Origin: Termitomyces sp. T153 | Lineage: Eukaryota; Basidiomycota; Agaricomycetes; Agaricales; Lyophyllaceae | Length of the DNA: 64,000 nucleotides | Assembly: GCA_018296165.2 (NCBI GenBank) | Contig: JACKQL020000059.1 | Location: 248,001-312,000, forward strand | Direction of reading: 5' to 3' | In this document: in pieces, positions 24,329 through 35,378 of the stretch | Numbering within the stretch: position 1 is the first letter of the stretch | How the letters are laid out: every line of letters begins with the position of its first letter | Translations under genes and position numbers: made by a program | Notes under the pieces: model-generated | Database searches by the model: none | What the model saw: the letters and a program-made list of their open reading frames with translations, nothing else | Told to the model about the DNA's origin: nothing

Positions 24329-25315
24329 TGTCAGGTTCCGCTGACGACGGTGGCTCAGTACACTGGCGAGTCCTTACTAGGCGAACGCGATGTCCTGCGT
24401 TTATAACCAGGCGCCCGGGGTTGGAGCGGAGGTGGGAAAGGCTTGCGAGGGGCCCCTAGGGATAGCGGCCCGAGTAGGTCCGGAGTGATTCAGAGGGGTC
24501 TAAGACCGGAGGTACTGGTCGTTGACCCGGGGTGGGTGTCGGAGCTCGTTAGCGGACGCACGAGGGGATTGCGGGGTAGGCGGAGGCTTCTCGGCTGTTG
24601 GGGGGCGGGGTCGGTTGGATAGGGGATTACCGGGGCTTGATGGGTTCCGGGGTGAGCGGGTAGTGAGGCCCGGGGTTGTCGTTAAGAATGTTCAGGTCGT
24701 GGCGCGTGCGCGGAGTTCGTACTGATGTAGGGAGCAAGGGAACTTCAAGGGAACAAAGGAAATATGTACAGTCGAGACGAGACGGAGACGAGACGAGACT
24801 GAGAAAAGATAGATTCGAAACCTAGGAACAGAAATACAGACGAGACGAGAGACGAAACATAGGAAACCGGTAAAATGTAATATCAAGACTAGGGTTCGAG
24901 GAGTTATTCTATGACTTATATACCAACTACTGGGTGCCTCCGAGGGCGGCGGATGTGATGGCGGGGGTCAACGGGGCTGTGCTGAGTCGACGGGTGTCGG
25001 GTACAACCCAAGTTCGGGCCGCGGCGGTATTCTGATGGGATCAGTTGGGGGCGCGGCCGCTCCGGGGCGTCGTGGCACTCCGGGATGGGTCGGGTGAACT
25101 AGGGTAGGGGGTCGGGGACGTATGACGTGTCCAGGAATGGTGGGGGAAGGTTTCAAGGGGGTGTTGATGGCTACGGATAGGGAGTTGCCGTCGGGGTTTG
25201 CCGGAGAAGCGTCGGAGTTGCCCAGTGTGGGCGTCGAAAGTGTGGGCGGGGTTCCGGGGAGTTATTGGGAGGGGTTGGGGGCCATGTCTAGGGATCTAGG
25301 GAGCGGGTCGTGACA
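24329..25315 (-). repeat. Long terminal repeat (3' LTR of the element)
   Basis: This 987-bp copy differs from the one at 34150-35135 by 12 transitions and one 1-bp indel. It contains the TATA box (24915-24922) and the start motif (24878-24890) on the minus strand. Confidence 0.95.
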
Positions 25316-25328
25316 TCACCCCCCCTTC
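25316..25328 (-). promoter_or_regulatory. Polypurine tract
   Basis: On the minus strand GAAGGGGGGGTGA lies directly against the 3' LTR. It is the expected primer for second-strand synthesis. Confidence 0.75.
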
Positions 25329-25529
25329 AGCGTCGAGACCCTCGAGACGCGGGGAGCGAGTCGGGCATCGGTAGGGTGTGGGAATCGAAGTTGATCAATA
25401 TTGATCAAACCGCAGCGAGCGGCGGCGGCGTGGGGAAGGAAGTCGAGGTGCGGCCGCCGTTCGTCAGGGGCCCCTTCTTGATTCATTAAAAAGGGGTGGA
25501 CGCACCCAGGAGCCCGCCAGCTTGTTGCG

Positions 25530-27051
25530 ATGTCTTCTTCAGCTTATTCTCCCACAGCATCTAGGTCGCCGTCCCCACCTTCCCAGCCGTCGTCCTCCGA
25601 AGATTCAGAGGGTCGCCGAGATCGCCGTCGGGTCAAGGCGATGTACCGTAGTCGTGAGTGCGGCCCGTTCTATGTATCCCAGAACACTGATTGTCCCCTC
25701 GCAGAGTTGTCCGCGGCCGTGGCTGGTCCCTCAGGGCCACCGTCTGGTGCGGATGCGACGCAGCCCCCGGCGGGCGTGGTTACTTCTACGCGTTCCAAGC
25801 CTGGCATTCGCCCGGGGGTGGTTCGACTTGTTCCAGAGGGTTCGAGGGTGGTGCAGGCGGAGGTGACGCCGGAGCAGTTTGCCAAGGCGGTGGGTCGGGC
25901 GAGGGGTCCCCCCACCCTTGAGTGGTGTCAGTCGGCGGCCCCGGTGAGTGGCCACTTAGTTTCATGTCTCCCGGACCAACATGCCCTTGCAGTGCGCGTC
26001 TTGTACCCGACGGGGGGAGCAGTGTGAGTTTGAGGAACCGGCATCGGGGGTGCGGCGGGACACGTCGGTGTGCCTCCCGTGCCGTTCGCGGCACGAGAAG
26101 TGTTCCGTCACCCTGAGTTGGCGGGCCGTTTGCGTCGCGGCGGAGCAAGGGTGGGATCAGGGTTGGGTCGCAGCACAGCTGGAGGAGGGACGGAAGGGCA
26201 GGGTGTCAGGGAGGGGCTCCGGGGCTGGGGAGGGGGAACGGGTTAGCGCGTCTGTCATGAAGGTGGGCCCTCCGCGGGGTGGGCGGAAGGAGGGGGCCCC
26301 TTCCAGGCAGGAGAAGGGGAAACGGAGGGCGTCCCCTTCACCCGAGGCGGGTCCCAGTAAGCGGGCGCGGGGCGAGCAGGTAATGGGGGGCCCCCCCGGT
26401 TCCGCAGTGTATTCCCCTACGTCCGGAGTCCCCGTTGAGCAGTCCGCGGACGGGTCGTGGTCGGTTGCGGAGGCCTATCTGTGGCGTCGGGTAGAGGGCT
26501 TGGAACGGTTGTTGGTCGCACGCGAGGGGGAGATTCAGGGGGTACGGGAGGAGAGGGACGGGGCTCGACGGGAGTTAGATGGGGTTCGGAGGGAACGGGA
26601 CCTGGCGCGGAAGGACAAGGACGTCGCCGTCGGGACTGCCACGGAGCGATTATCGCATCTGCAGGAGTTGGAGGTGCGGACGGTGCATTTGCAGGCGCGG
26701 GTGGAAGCGGCGGAAGTGGCGGCGCAGCAGGCAGGGGGCCCAGGGGTGCGGGAGACTCGGCAGGATTCCAGCGCTGGGGAAGTCCGGGCGGCGGCGGAGA
26801 GGGCGCGACGGCGGGAGGAGTGGCTCGCCAACGAGGCGGCCTTGGGCCGGCGAGGAGTGCTTCGTGAGTAGTTGTCCCGCCTTCTTTTCCCTAGCGTTGA
26901 CTCGGGTTCCACAGACTGGGCCCGGGAGCATCACATCCTTCTCGACGGGGCGTCGGCAGCGCTGGGGTCCATCCACGATGGGTTGGCGAGGGTGCCCAGG
27001 GACCTTCCGCCGGAGTTGGGCCAAGGGGTAACGCAGATGGGGCGTCTGTAG
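25530..27051 (+). CDS. Antisense accessory gene of the gypsy element: Zn2Cys6-like cluster plus coiled coil
   Basis: This gene runs against gag-pol, between the pol end and the 3' LTR. Exons are 25530-25943, 25993-26863 and 26915-27051. The introns (49 and 51 nt) have GTGAGT donors and CAG acceptors and keep the frame, giving 473 residues. Residues 1-138 are Ser/Pro-rich and disordered-looking. Exon 2 opens with CASCTRRGEQC and continues to CLPCRSRHEKC, a C-x2-C-x6-C-x15-C-x2-C-x6-C pattern that fits a fungal binuclear zinc cluster with a long linker. A basic stretch (KRRASPSPEAGPSKRARG) follows, then a coiled coil (VEGLERLL to AEVAAQQ). After the TAG at 27049 the same frame stays open and protein-like to TGA 27223, so the TAG may be a later nonsense mutation. 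A DNA-binding or regulatory role is inference. Confidence 0.68.
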
Positions 27052-27455
27052 GCAGGGCATCGGCGGAGGGCGACGGCAGACCCCGGGGCGTGGTGGGAGA
27101 TAGCGACGGACGTGGGGGAACCGCTCCCCGGGCAACCCGAGGTTCTGGCGGCGGTAGTGGCGCAGTTGGAGGTGTTCATGGTGGGAAGGGTAGCGGGGTT
27201 AGGGTCGGAGGAGGAGGGAGGGTGAGGGGAATTCGGACCCCGTTGCCGACTTGTTCCGTGCCCCTTTCTTGTTCGAGTATATACGTGTACACTACTTGTT
27301 CTTATACAGTCGTTGGGCCTTCCGCTGAGTGTGGGGAGTTTCAGATAGAGCGAGGAGAGGAACAAGCGGAAACACGTAGGAGAGTATTGGTGGGAGTTGA
27401 ATCCCTGGTGAACCCAGAGGCGGGGGTTACGCCCACTATTGCCATCTGTGTTGGG

Positions 27456-30400
27456 TCAGTCCCGGGGGTTCTGGGGCTTGGCGGGATTCCGTCGGTGGAA
27501 GTCCCGGATTTCGTCGGGGGCTCTGTCGAGGTTCCTTCAGGGCTCCCACGTATCGTCCTCAGGCCCGTAGCCCTTCCATCGGACCAAGTACTGGAGTCGG
27601 CCGCGAACTACCCGGGAGTCGAGGATCTCGTCGACCTCGTAGTGGTACTCGTCCTCGACTTCGACGGGGGGCGGTCGGCTGGGGCGTTGGCCGGGGAAGG
27701 GGTCTGGAGCGTGCCTTTCAAGGAGTCGAACGTGGAATACAGGGTGGAGGCCCTTTAGACCCGGAGGCAGGTCGAGTTTGTAAGCGTGGGTGGAGACCTT
27801 CCGGAGGATCTTGAATGGACCGAGGCGTTTGTGGTCGAGTTTGATAGAGGGCCTCCAGGTCTTAAGATTTCGTCGGTCGAGCCAGACCAAGGTGCCGGGG
27901 GGCCAGTCGGGGGTCGGCTGGCGGCGGGCGTCGGCATGCTTGGAGTAGGCTTGGTTGGTGGTGTCGATCTCGTCCCGGAGGAATTGGTGGAGGGACCGGA
28001 GGTCCTCGGCGACTTCGTGGGCAACGTGGGAGGGGATGTCCTTGAGGGACAGTGTGAGTCGGGGATTGTAGCCCTTGTTGGCGTAAAAGGGGGAAACTCC
28101 GGTGGCGGAATGAGGCGTGTTGTTGTAGGTGAATTCGGCGAGGGGGAGCTCCGCGCGCCAGTCGTTCTGTAAATAGTTAACGTAGAGGCGAAGGTACTGT
28201 TCTAACGTCTGGTTTACGCGCTCGGTTTGCCCGTCGGTTTCCGGGTGATAGGCGGTAGAGAGGCTGGTCTTGATCTCGAGCGCCTTGCACAGCGATTTCC
28301 AGAAATGAGACACGAATAGGGGCCCACGGTCGGAGACGATGTCGTCGGGAAGCCCGTGTTTGGAGAATACGTGTTCTAAAAATAGTTTGGCGAAATCCGG
28401 GGCGGTGTCAGTGGTGTGGCAGGGAATAAAGAGGGCTTGCTTGGTAAGGCGGCAGACGATGACGAGGATTGCGTCGAAACCTTCGGAATCAGGGAGTTCG
28501 ACGATATGATCCATCGATATCGAAGACCAGGGGTGGCGACCAACGGGGAGGGGTTTCAGTAGTCCGTGGGGGCGATGGCGGGGGACTTTGGCCCGTAGGC
28601 AGGGCTCGCAGGCCCTCACGTATCGCGTGACGTCCTTCTTCATTCCTGGCCAAAAATAAGTCCGGGAGATGAGTTGAAGGGTCTTACGAATTCCTGGGTG
28701 CCCCCGGAGCTTGTGATCGTGGTGCTGCCGGAGTATGTCGAGGTGAATGGACTTGTGGTCCGGGGCGTAGATTCATCCACTTCGGAGCAGTAGGCGGTGG
28801 TCCGGGGATAGCGAAAAGGGGTTGTCTACGCTCGACTCGTCGGGGTTGTTGCGGGGGTCGTGCTGGTTGAAGAAGGGGTCCGGGGGTGAATTCCTGATTT
28901 GCTGGAGGATTCCTTCTTCGTTTAAAATCAGCACGGCATGTAGATGTTCAGGTGGGATTACCACTCGATGGTTGAATGCATTTCGTTCGGTTTCGAACGA
29001 TTTCTTTGGATACACGTCGGGTCTTCGAGTGAGGGCGTCGGGCTTTGCGCCGAGTCGCCCGGGGCGGTAGTGAATGGTAAAATCGTACTCCGAAAGGGTT
29101 TCGGACCATCAAGCCTGGCGGCGGCTGAGCTGTTTCGTGGTCGTGAAATATTGCAGGTTGTTGTGGTCGGAGTAGACTTGGATGTGGTGCGGGGACCCCT
29201 CGAGGTAGGCCCGCCACTGACGGAAGGCTTCGACGATTGCGAGGAGTTCCTTGTCATAAATGTCGTAGTTGAGTTCCGCTGGGATCATTGATCGGGTGTA
29301 GAAGGCGACGGGGCGGAGATCCTTGCCCTCCGAGTTCGACTGGGAGAGTATCCCGGCGATAGCGTAGTCGGAGGCGTCACATTCGAGCACAATCGGTAGG
29401 GAGGGGTCGAAATGGCGGAGGACCGGAGCGGAGGTGAAGGCCTTCTTCAGGAGGAGGAATACGCTCTGGCACTTGCTGTCCCAATCCCAAGGGGTGTCCT
29501 TCCTTGTGAGCCGGTTGAGGGGCTTGGTAATTCCGGAGTAGTTGTCGATGAAGCGGCGATAGAAGTTAGCAAACCCCAAGAATGACTGTACCTCCTTGAC
29601 GTTCCGCGGGGAGGGCCAGTTGAGTATTGCGTCGACCTTGGCGGGATCCATGCGCACACCGTCGGGGGTGACGATGACCCCGAGATATTCGACTTCCACT
29701 GTGTGGAATGAGCACTTTTCGGGTTTAGCATGAAGGTGATACTCTCGGAGCCGTTCCAGGACACGGCAGACGTGCTCCGAATGCTCCGCGGGCGAATTCA
29801 AATAGATCAGGATATCGTCCAAATACACAATGACAAAGACGTCGTTCATGTCGTGGAAGATGTCGTTCATGAAGTACTGGAAGGTGGCGGGGGAGTTAGT
29901 CATTCCGAAGGGCATTACAAGATACTCAAAGAGGCCGTAGCGGGTGCGAAAGGCGGTCTTCCATTCATGCCCCGGGGCGATCCGGACATTGTTGTAGCCG
30001 GAACGAAGGTCGATTTTTGTGTAAATCTTGGCGCTGCGAAGGCGATCAACAAGGTCTCCGATTAAGGGGAGGGGGTACCGGTTCTTCTTGGTGACTTTGT
30101 TGAGTCCCCGATAATCCACACAGAGTCGGAGGGATCCGTCTTTTTTCTTGGCGAACAGAACCGGGGCGCCAGCCGCGGAGATCGAGGGACGTATGAAACC
30201 TTTGCCGAGCATGTCGTCGAGGTACTCCTTCAGGGCCCGGAGCTCGATTTCGGACATGTTGTAGATCTTGCCAAACGGGGGTGAGGTGCCTTCTTCGAGG
30301 TCGATCTGGTGGTCGTAGGAGCGGTGCGGAGGGAGTTCCTTGGCACTTCCTTCGGAGAACACGTCAGCGAATTCATGATACTCCGGGGGAACTACTTCGG

Positions 30401-31535
30401 ATAGGATCTGTTCCTCCGTCTTCCTTTCTGGCGTGATAGTCCCTGCGCGGAGGTATTTCTCCGGTAGGGCCGGCGTGACTTGCAACTGGAAGGCGGGGGT
30501 GCCTTCTCGTAGGAGGCGCGCGAAGGGGACGGCGCCGATGATTTTAATGTCGAGGTTTCCGGAGTCGACGGGGTCGGGTCCTGTGGATGTAGCAGTCGGA
30601 TCCGGGGTGGCGTCGGGGTCCGGGATAGGCTGGAAGCGGAGGTGGATGGCGGCTGCTAACCTTGCTTCGGGGCCGGGGAATTGCATGGTAAGGTTCTTCC
30701 AGTTGATGTCGGGGTTGACGTCTCGCAGCCACGGGAGTCCGAGCACGATCGGGGTCGACGGGGGTAGCTGGGTAATGAGGAGTCGGGCCTGGAACTGCAG
30801 GTCGTTGTCGAGGGTGAGGGTGTCGTCGTGGTACTGCGTGATTCTTGTCGTGGCGGGGCTCCCATCGAAGAGTTGGAGCTCGAGGGGTTTGTCGAGGTCG
30901 TTGCGTCGGAGGTCGAGTTGATTGCTGATGAAGACACCGGAGGCGCCGCTGTCTACGAGGGCGGGAAGCTCCTTGAGCGAGCCGCCAAGTCGGACATAGA
31001 TGACGAATGATCGCGCAGATCTAGAGCGAAGTTGCGGCGGGGTCCGGGGTTGGTTGATCGTGGCCTCGGAGCTCTTGGAGGGGGGTGGGACATGGAAGGG
31101 TACCAGCCCGGAATCGGCGGAGTTGTCCCGGTCGAGGCGTAGGGTGAGACTGGGCCAATCGACGCGGGGGTTGGTGGAGCGGAGCCATGAGAACCCTAAG
31201 ACGACGGGGGCGGAGGGGTGTAATTTTGTGACGAGTAGCCGGAGTTCTTGCCGTTGTCCGTCGGCGAAGGTCAGGGTCGTTTCTAGGCAATGGGTGATGT
31301 TTCCCGCTGGGGTAGAGTCTCCGTCAAAGAGTTTGAGGGGGATCGGGGCGGGGAGACGGCGGAGGGGTTGTGGGGCAAGCGCTGCCAGGGATTCGTCAAC
31401 AAAGTTATCGGTGGCACCGCTGTCGACTAGTGTGGGGACGGGCTTGTCGGTGAAGGGGAGAGTGGTGTGGAGGAGGAGGTTTGTGGAGGAGTGGGAGGGG
31501 AGGTGTGCTGGGGGGTTGTCCGGGGCGAGCATCAT
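27456..31535 (-). pseudogene. gypsy pol: two proteases, RT, RNase H, integrase, chromodomain
   Basis: One frame runs from about 31535 to TGA 27456 with stops at 29109-29111, 28773-28775 and 27537-27539, each a TGA where CGA would fit. Two retropepsin-like units come first (LVDSGATDNF near residue 38, VLGFSWL near 112; LVDSGASGVF near 195, VLGLPWL near 264). The RT has the intact motif YLDDILIY near residue 571. RNase H follows (LECDASDYAI). The integrase has a GHPGIRKT zinc-region motif, the triad segments [15 protein letters not shown] and [10 protein letters not shown], and a GPF-type tail. A chromodomain (VDEILDSRV to [17 protein letters not shown]) is cut by the third stop. The frame overlaps gag in the -1 register. 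Confidence 0.92.
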
Positions 31536-31606
31536 TGCGCGGAGAAGTGTGGCTGGGGCGGAGAAGACGTCGGGATGTGGTCCGCGGTCTAGTGCGTCTT
31601 CCAGAC

Positions 31607-34117
31607 CTAAACCGCCGACTCGTTTTCCGTGAACTGGTAGTTACAGTCTTCTCCGTCGATCGTCCACACGGCGCGTCCCATCACCTGTCGTTTAGGGCAA
31701 TTGCGAATAAAATGTCCCTGCTCACCACATAGGATGCACGCGCCCTCCTTCTGTCGTTTCTCCTGTGTTTCTTCCAGCACGTCAATCCACTGACTGTCCT
31801 GGATCCTGTTTGCGCATAGGGCTTCCTGATCGTCGGCGGGGTCCGGGATGTCGTCGCGGTTGTCGGGATTGGTATCCGGAGGTACTGGGGTGTCGTGGAG
31901 GTCGGCGGCGTTGAGCTGGGCGGGTGGTCGCTGTCCCGGGGGCCGATTTGTGTTGGGGACTCCTCGGCCCGGGGGGAAGCGGGGTGCGGGGTTAGCAGGG
32001 CTAGCGGGGATGGAGGGTCGGATGCCATTGGTTGCTCCGGTCTGCCAGTTGGTGTTACCGGAAGTATTCCACGAGGTCCGGGGCGCCGTGTTTTCGCTGC
32101 GATCTTCCCAATAACGTTGGTCGACCTGGGTAACGAGCGCCTTGTACCCATCGTAGGTGGTTTGTTTGGGCACGAGGCGAAGGACGTCCTTGATCCGTTG
32201 GGGCAGGGCACGACGGAGGGCAAACCGGAGGGCGTTGTAATTCCAGCCGGTCTCGTAGGCCTCTCGTTTGAACCGTATGATGAAGGTCGTGAAGCGTTCG
32301 TTGTCGCGCATTCGGAGGTTGAAGAGATTTTCCTCCGCCTCTGCTACGGTGTCAAAGACGCCAAACTTACTCGAGAACTCTTGAGTGAAAGCGAGCCAAT
32401 GGGAGAGTACGGGATTGTTTGGGTCGAACCGGAGTAGCGCGGTGTAGTGGTCGAAAGCGATGCCCTGTAAGTATGATGCGGCGAAGGCTACTCGTGAGCT
32501 CTCAAGCTGAAAAGTGATGGGCTTAGCTTGAAACATAGTTAAGCACTGGGTCAGGAAGATTCGCCACTTCCGGGGGTCGTGGCCGGTGAAGGGTTCGGGC
32601 TTCTGGATGTCGAGCTTTCCTTCCCGGGCCAGTGCGTCGCGGGTGTCGTCCTGCGAATTTTGAGTTCGGGGTGGGGGTCCGGCGTTGTAGTAGTAGTAGT
32701 AGTTGTTTCCGTTTCCGCGCTGGGGGGGGAAGTTGTCCATCGCCAGGCCCCATCCTCCTGGGGGTCCGCCATTGGGTGGTCCCCCACCGGGGTTTTGACC
32801 TACACTACCCGGGGCGGGTCCTGGGGCCCATCGAGGGGGAGAGGGTCCTCCGGGATTTGGGGGTCCGAAATAGTTGATGTCGTTGGGGGGGTTAGGCATC
32901 GGGGCGGGCGGGGGACGAAAGGGGTTGGCGGACAGAGGGGGTCGGGGCGCCCCGGGGCCCAGGGGCTGTCGCGGGGGGACTGGGGCGTTGGGACGGGGCG
33001 GAGGGGCATTGCTACGAGGGGCGCGGAGGTCGAAATGGGGGGGTCGGTCTCATTGGGGCCCGTTGCGCGGGGGGTGTTCGTCGACGGGGTTGCCCGGCTC
33101 GTCGATATAGGAGAGGGTCCGGTTGTCGTCGTCGACGCGTAGGGACGGTCGTTGGGAGCGGATTTCGGGGATGGCGGGTTGGTCCCAGGTTCGGAAGGCG
33201 CTGGGCACCGAGCTGGCCCGGGGCCGGGCGGAGAGGGCCAGGGTGTGGGCGGCGGGTTGGTCGAACAGCCCCCCCGCGGGGTTGAGATTCCTCAAGATGC
33301 TGGAGGCCGCGTTGAGTTCTTCCTGCTGGCGGGGAACGGAAGATGGGGCTTCGTTTCGTGTCCCGACGGGTTCCTCGCGTTGCACGTGGAAGAAGCGGGC
33401 GGGATCCAGGGGATCTTCGAAGGGGCGGGGGTTCGGGCTAGTGTGGATTTCTTCGACCAAGGCGCGGAGCTCGTTCCGTAAGTTCTCGTCAAGGCCCAGG
33501 GTGCCTTGCGTATTCTCCGGGAGGTTCCCTTGCAGGTAGCGTTCGTGGAAGTCGAGGAGTCGGTCCGCCCAGACCTCCGGGGTTGCGGAGGTGTCGGGGT
33601 AGCCTAGGCTGGTAAGGAAGGTGCGGGTACGCCTTGCGAATTCCGCAGGGGACAGGCGGAGGAAGCGGAGAACTTCGTCGCATTGCTGGGCATAGGCTTC
33701 GATCCTCTGCTGCCTGGGGGAAGGAGGGGTTTGAACGGCGAATGGTGGGCGGGGTGGAGAATAGTTATCCGTAGCTTCCGGAGGGGCTGGGGCTGCAGCG
33801 GGGATTGGGTACGCATAGTAATGGGCGGGGGGAAGGTAGGCGGGGTTGGGGGGTGCTGCGGAGTATCCTCCGGGGTTGATACGGGGGTTGTTGCCATCGG
33901 CGTGGAATGCGGGAGGGCGGCGCCAGCCCGGGGGTATTCCCTGGCTGATGGAGGGGGCGTAGAACACCTGGTTGGGGTCAGGGGTCCAGTGACGGGGCAC
34001 GTATTGGTCCGTGAAGGGGCCCGGGTAGAATGGGGCGTAGGAATTTTCCAATATGGGCCGGCCGTAAGCGTCGGTTGGGTAACCGACTGGGTTGTACGCG
34101 GGGTTGAACGCAGACAT
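31607..34117 (-). pseudogene. gypsy gag with CCHC knuckle
   Basis: One frame from ATG 34117 to TAG 31607 gives about 836 codons with a single TGA at 33050-33052, again where CGA fits (next codons GAC CGA). The N-terminal third is Pro/Tyr-rich. A retrotransposon gag core is clear (PEPFTGHDPRKWRIFLTQCL, then QEFSSKFGVFDTVAEAEENL). Near the C-terminus CILCGEQGHFIRNC is a C-x2-C-x4-H-x4-C nucleic-acid-binding knuckle. Pol continues in the -1 frame, so a -1 frameshift is expected near 31630. I see no perfect slippery heptamer, only GGAAAAC. Confidence 0.9.
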
Positions 34118-34136
34118 CAAGAACGGGGTAAGGGGG

Positions 34137-34149
34137 AGTCTTGATATTA
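34137..34149 (-). promoter_or_regulatory. Self-priming primer-binding site
   Basis: Directly after the 5' LTR the minus strand reads TAATATCAAGACT. The transcript start inside the LTR (34698-34710) reads AGTCTTGATATTA, the exact 13-nt complement. This is the arrangement known from Tf1 and sushi elements, where the folded 5' end of the RNA primes reverse transcription in place of a tRNA. Confidence 0.8.
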
Positions 34150-35135
34150 TGTCAGGTTCCGCTGACGACGGTGGCTCAGTACACTGGCGAGTCCTTACTA
34201 GGCGGACGCGATGTCCTGCATTTATAACCAGGCGCCCGGGGTTGGAGCAGAGGTGGGAAAGGCTTCGAGGGGCCCCTAGGGATAGCGGCCCGAGTAGGTC
34301 CGGAGTGATTCAGAGGGGTCTAAGACCGGAGGTACTGGTCGTTGACCCGGGGTGGGTGTCGGAGCTCGTTAGCGGACGCACGAGGGGATTGCGGGGTAGG
34401 CGGAGGCTTCTCGGCTGTTGGGGGGCGGGGTCGGTTGGATAGGGGATTACCGGGGCTTGATGGGTTCCGGGGCGAGCGGGTAGTGAGGCCCGGGGTTGTC
34501 GTTAAGAATGTTCAGGTCGTGGCGCATGCGCGGAGTTTGTACTGATGTAGGGAGCAAGGGAACTTCAAGGGAACAAAGGAAATATGTACAGTCGAGACGA
34601 GACGGAGACGAGACGAGACTGAGAAAAGATAGATTCGAAACCTAGGAACAGAAATACAGACGAGACGAGAGACGAAACATAGGAAACCGGTAAAATGTAA
34701 TATCAAGACTAGGGTTCGAGGAGTTATTCTATGACTTATATACCAACTACTGGGTGCCTCCGAGGGCAGCGGATGTGATGGCGGGGGTCGACGGGGCTGT
34801 GCTGAGTCGACAGGTGTCGGGTACAACCCAAGTTCGGGCCGCGGCGGTATTCTGATGGGATCAGTTGGGGGCGCGGCCGCTCCGGGGCGTCGTGGCACTC
34901 CGGGATGGGTCGGGTGAACTAGGGTAGGGGGTCGGGGACGTATGACGTGTCCAGGAACGGTGGGGGAAGGTTTCAAGGGGGTGTTGATGGCTACGGATAG
35001 GGAGTTGCCGTCGGGGTTTGCCGGAGAAGCGTCGGAGTTGCCCAGTGTGGGCGTCGAAAGTGTGGGCGGGGTTCCGGGGAGTTATCGGGAGGGGTTGGGG
35101 GCCGTGTCTAGGGATCTAGGGAGCGGGTCGTGACA
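34150..35135 (-). repeat. Long terminal repeat (5' LTR of the element)
   Basis: This 986-bp copy is transcribed toward lower coordinates. It lacks one base near 34264 present in the other LTR, and keeps more CpG at eight of the differing sites near its ends and middle. Confidence 0.95.
34735..34742 (-). promoter_or_regulatory. TATA box of the gypsy promoter
   Basis: TATATAAG on the minus strand lies 32 nt upstream of AGTCTTGATATTA (34710-34698), the predicted transcript start. The other LTR has the same box at 24915-24922. Confidence 0.75.
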
Positions 35136-35378
35136 CACACTTACAGATCAGTGGTACCCCACTTCACATTGCAGCACAGTGGGGAAACTTGGAGACTGTT
35201 AAACTTTTGTTGAAACATAATGCTGATGTGCATGCTAGAGGTGAGGATGCACAGTTTTCAATTCTTGGCCTGACCTTACACACTTGCAGACTGTGATGGA
35301 AAAATCCCACTTGACTGTGAAAGAAGGGTAAAACACTCAAACATCGTCAATTATTTGTTGATTCGAATGAATACTTGA

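Larger units (their letters stand above)
24329..35135 (-). mobile_element. Ty3/gypsy chromodomain retrotransposon, full length, minus orientation
   Basis: The 10,807-bp element has LTRs of 987 and 986 bp starting TGTCAGG and ending GTGACA on the plus strand, and a CACAC target duplication. On the minus strand the order is LTR, PBS, gag, pol (two protease domains, RT, RNase H, integrase, chromodomain), an antisense gene, a polypurine tract and LTR. RT before integrase plus a chromodomain makes it a chromovirus. The PBS is complementary to its own transcript start, as in Tf1/sushi elements. Four in-frame stops disable gag and pol, but the LTRs differ at only about 1.2 percent, so insertion was fairly recent. 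It lies inside an intron of A1. Confidence 0.95.
22278..35378 (+). pseudogene. A1: NLR-like helical / ubiquitin-like / ankyrin gene, split by the gypsy element
   Basis: Copy 1 of gene A starts at ATG 22278. Exon 1 (22278-22457) ends KIQ before GTGAAATCC. Later exons follow the A4 structure through the ubiquitin-like domain and the split zinc ribbon. Ankyrin exons are at 23890-23988, 24039-24137 and 24187-24284. The next intron (24285-24328 plus TTACAG at 35141-35146) contains the whole 10.8-kb gypsy element in antisense orientation. The last exons are 35147-35240 and 35290-35378. Damage beyond the insertion includes an in-frame TAA near 24046, a 1-nt deletion in exon 24187-24284, and a 5-nt deletion in exon 35147-35240. 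It has six ankyrin units, one fewer than A3 and A4. Confidence 0.8.

Noticed and set aside
24522..24725. ORF repeated in both gypsy LTRs
   Set aside because: It is identical in both LTRs only because the LTRs are copies. There are no protein features and it lies in regulatory sequence.
28800..33700. Several long plus-strand frames opposite gag and pol (for example 31000-31632 and 31895-32437)
   Set aside because: They are shadows of the GC-rich gag and pol frames on the minus strand. They have no motifs and no splice structure, unlike the antisense gene at 25530.
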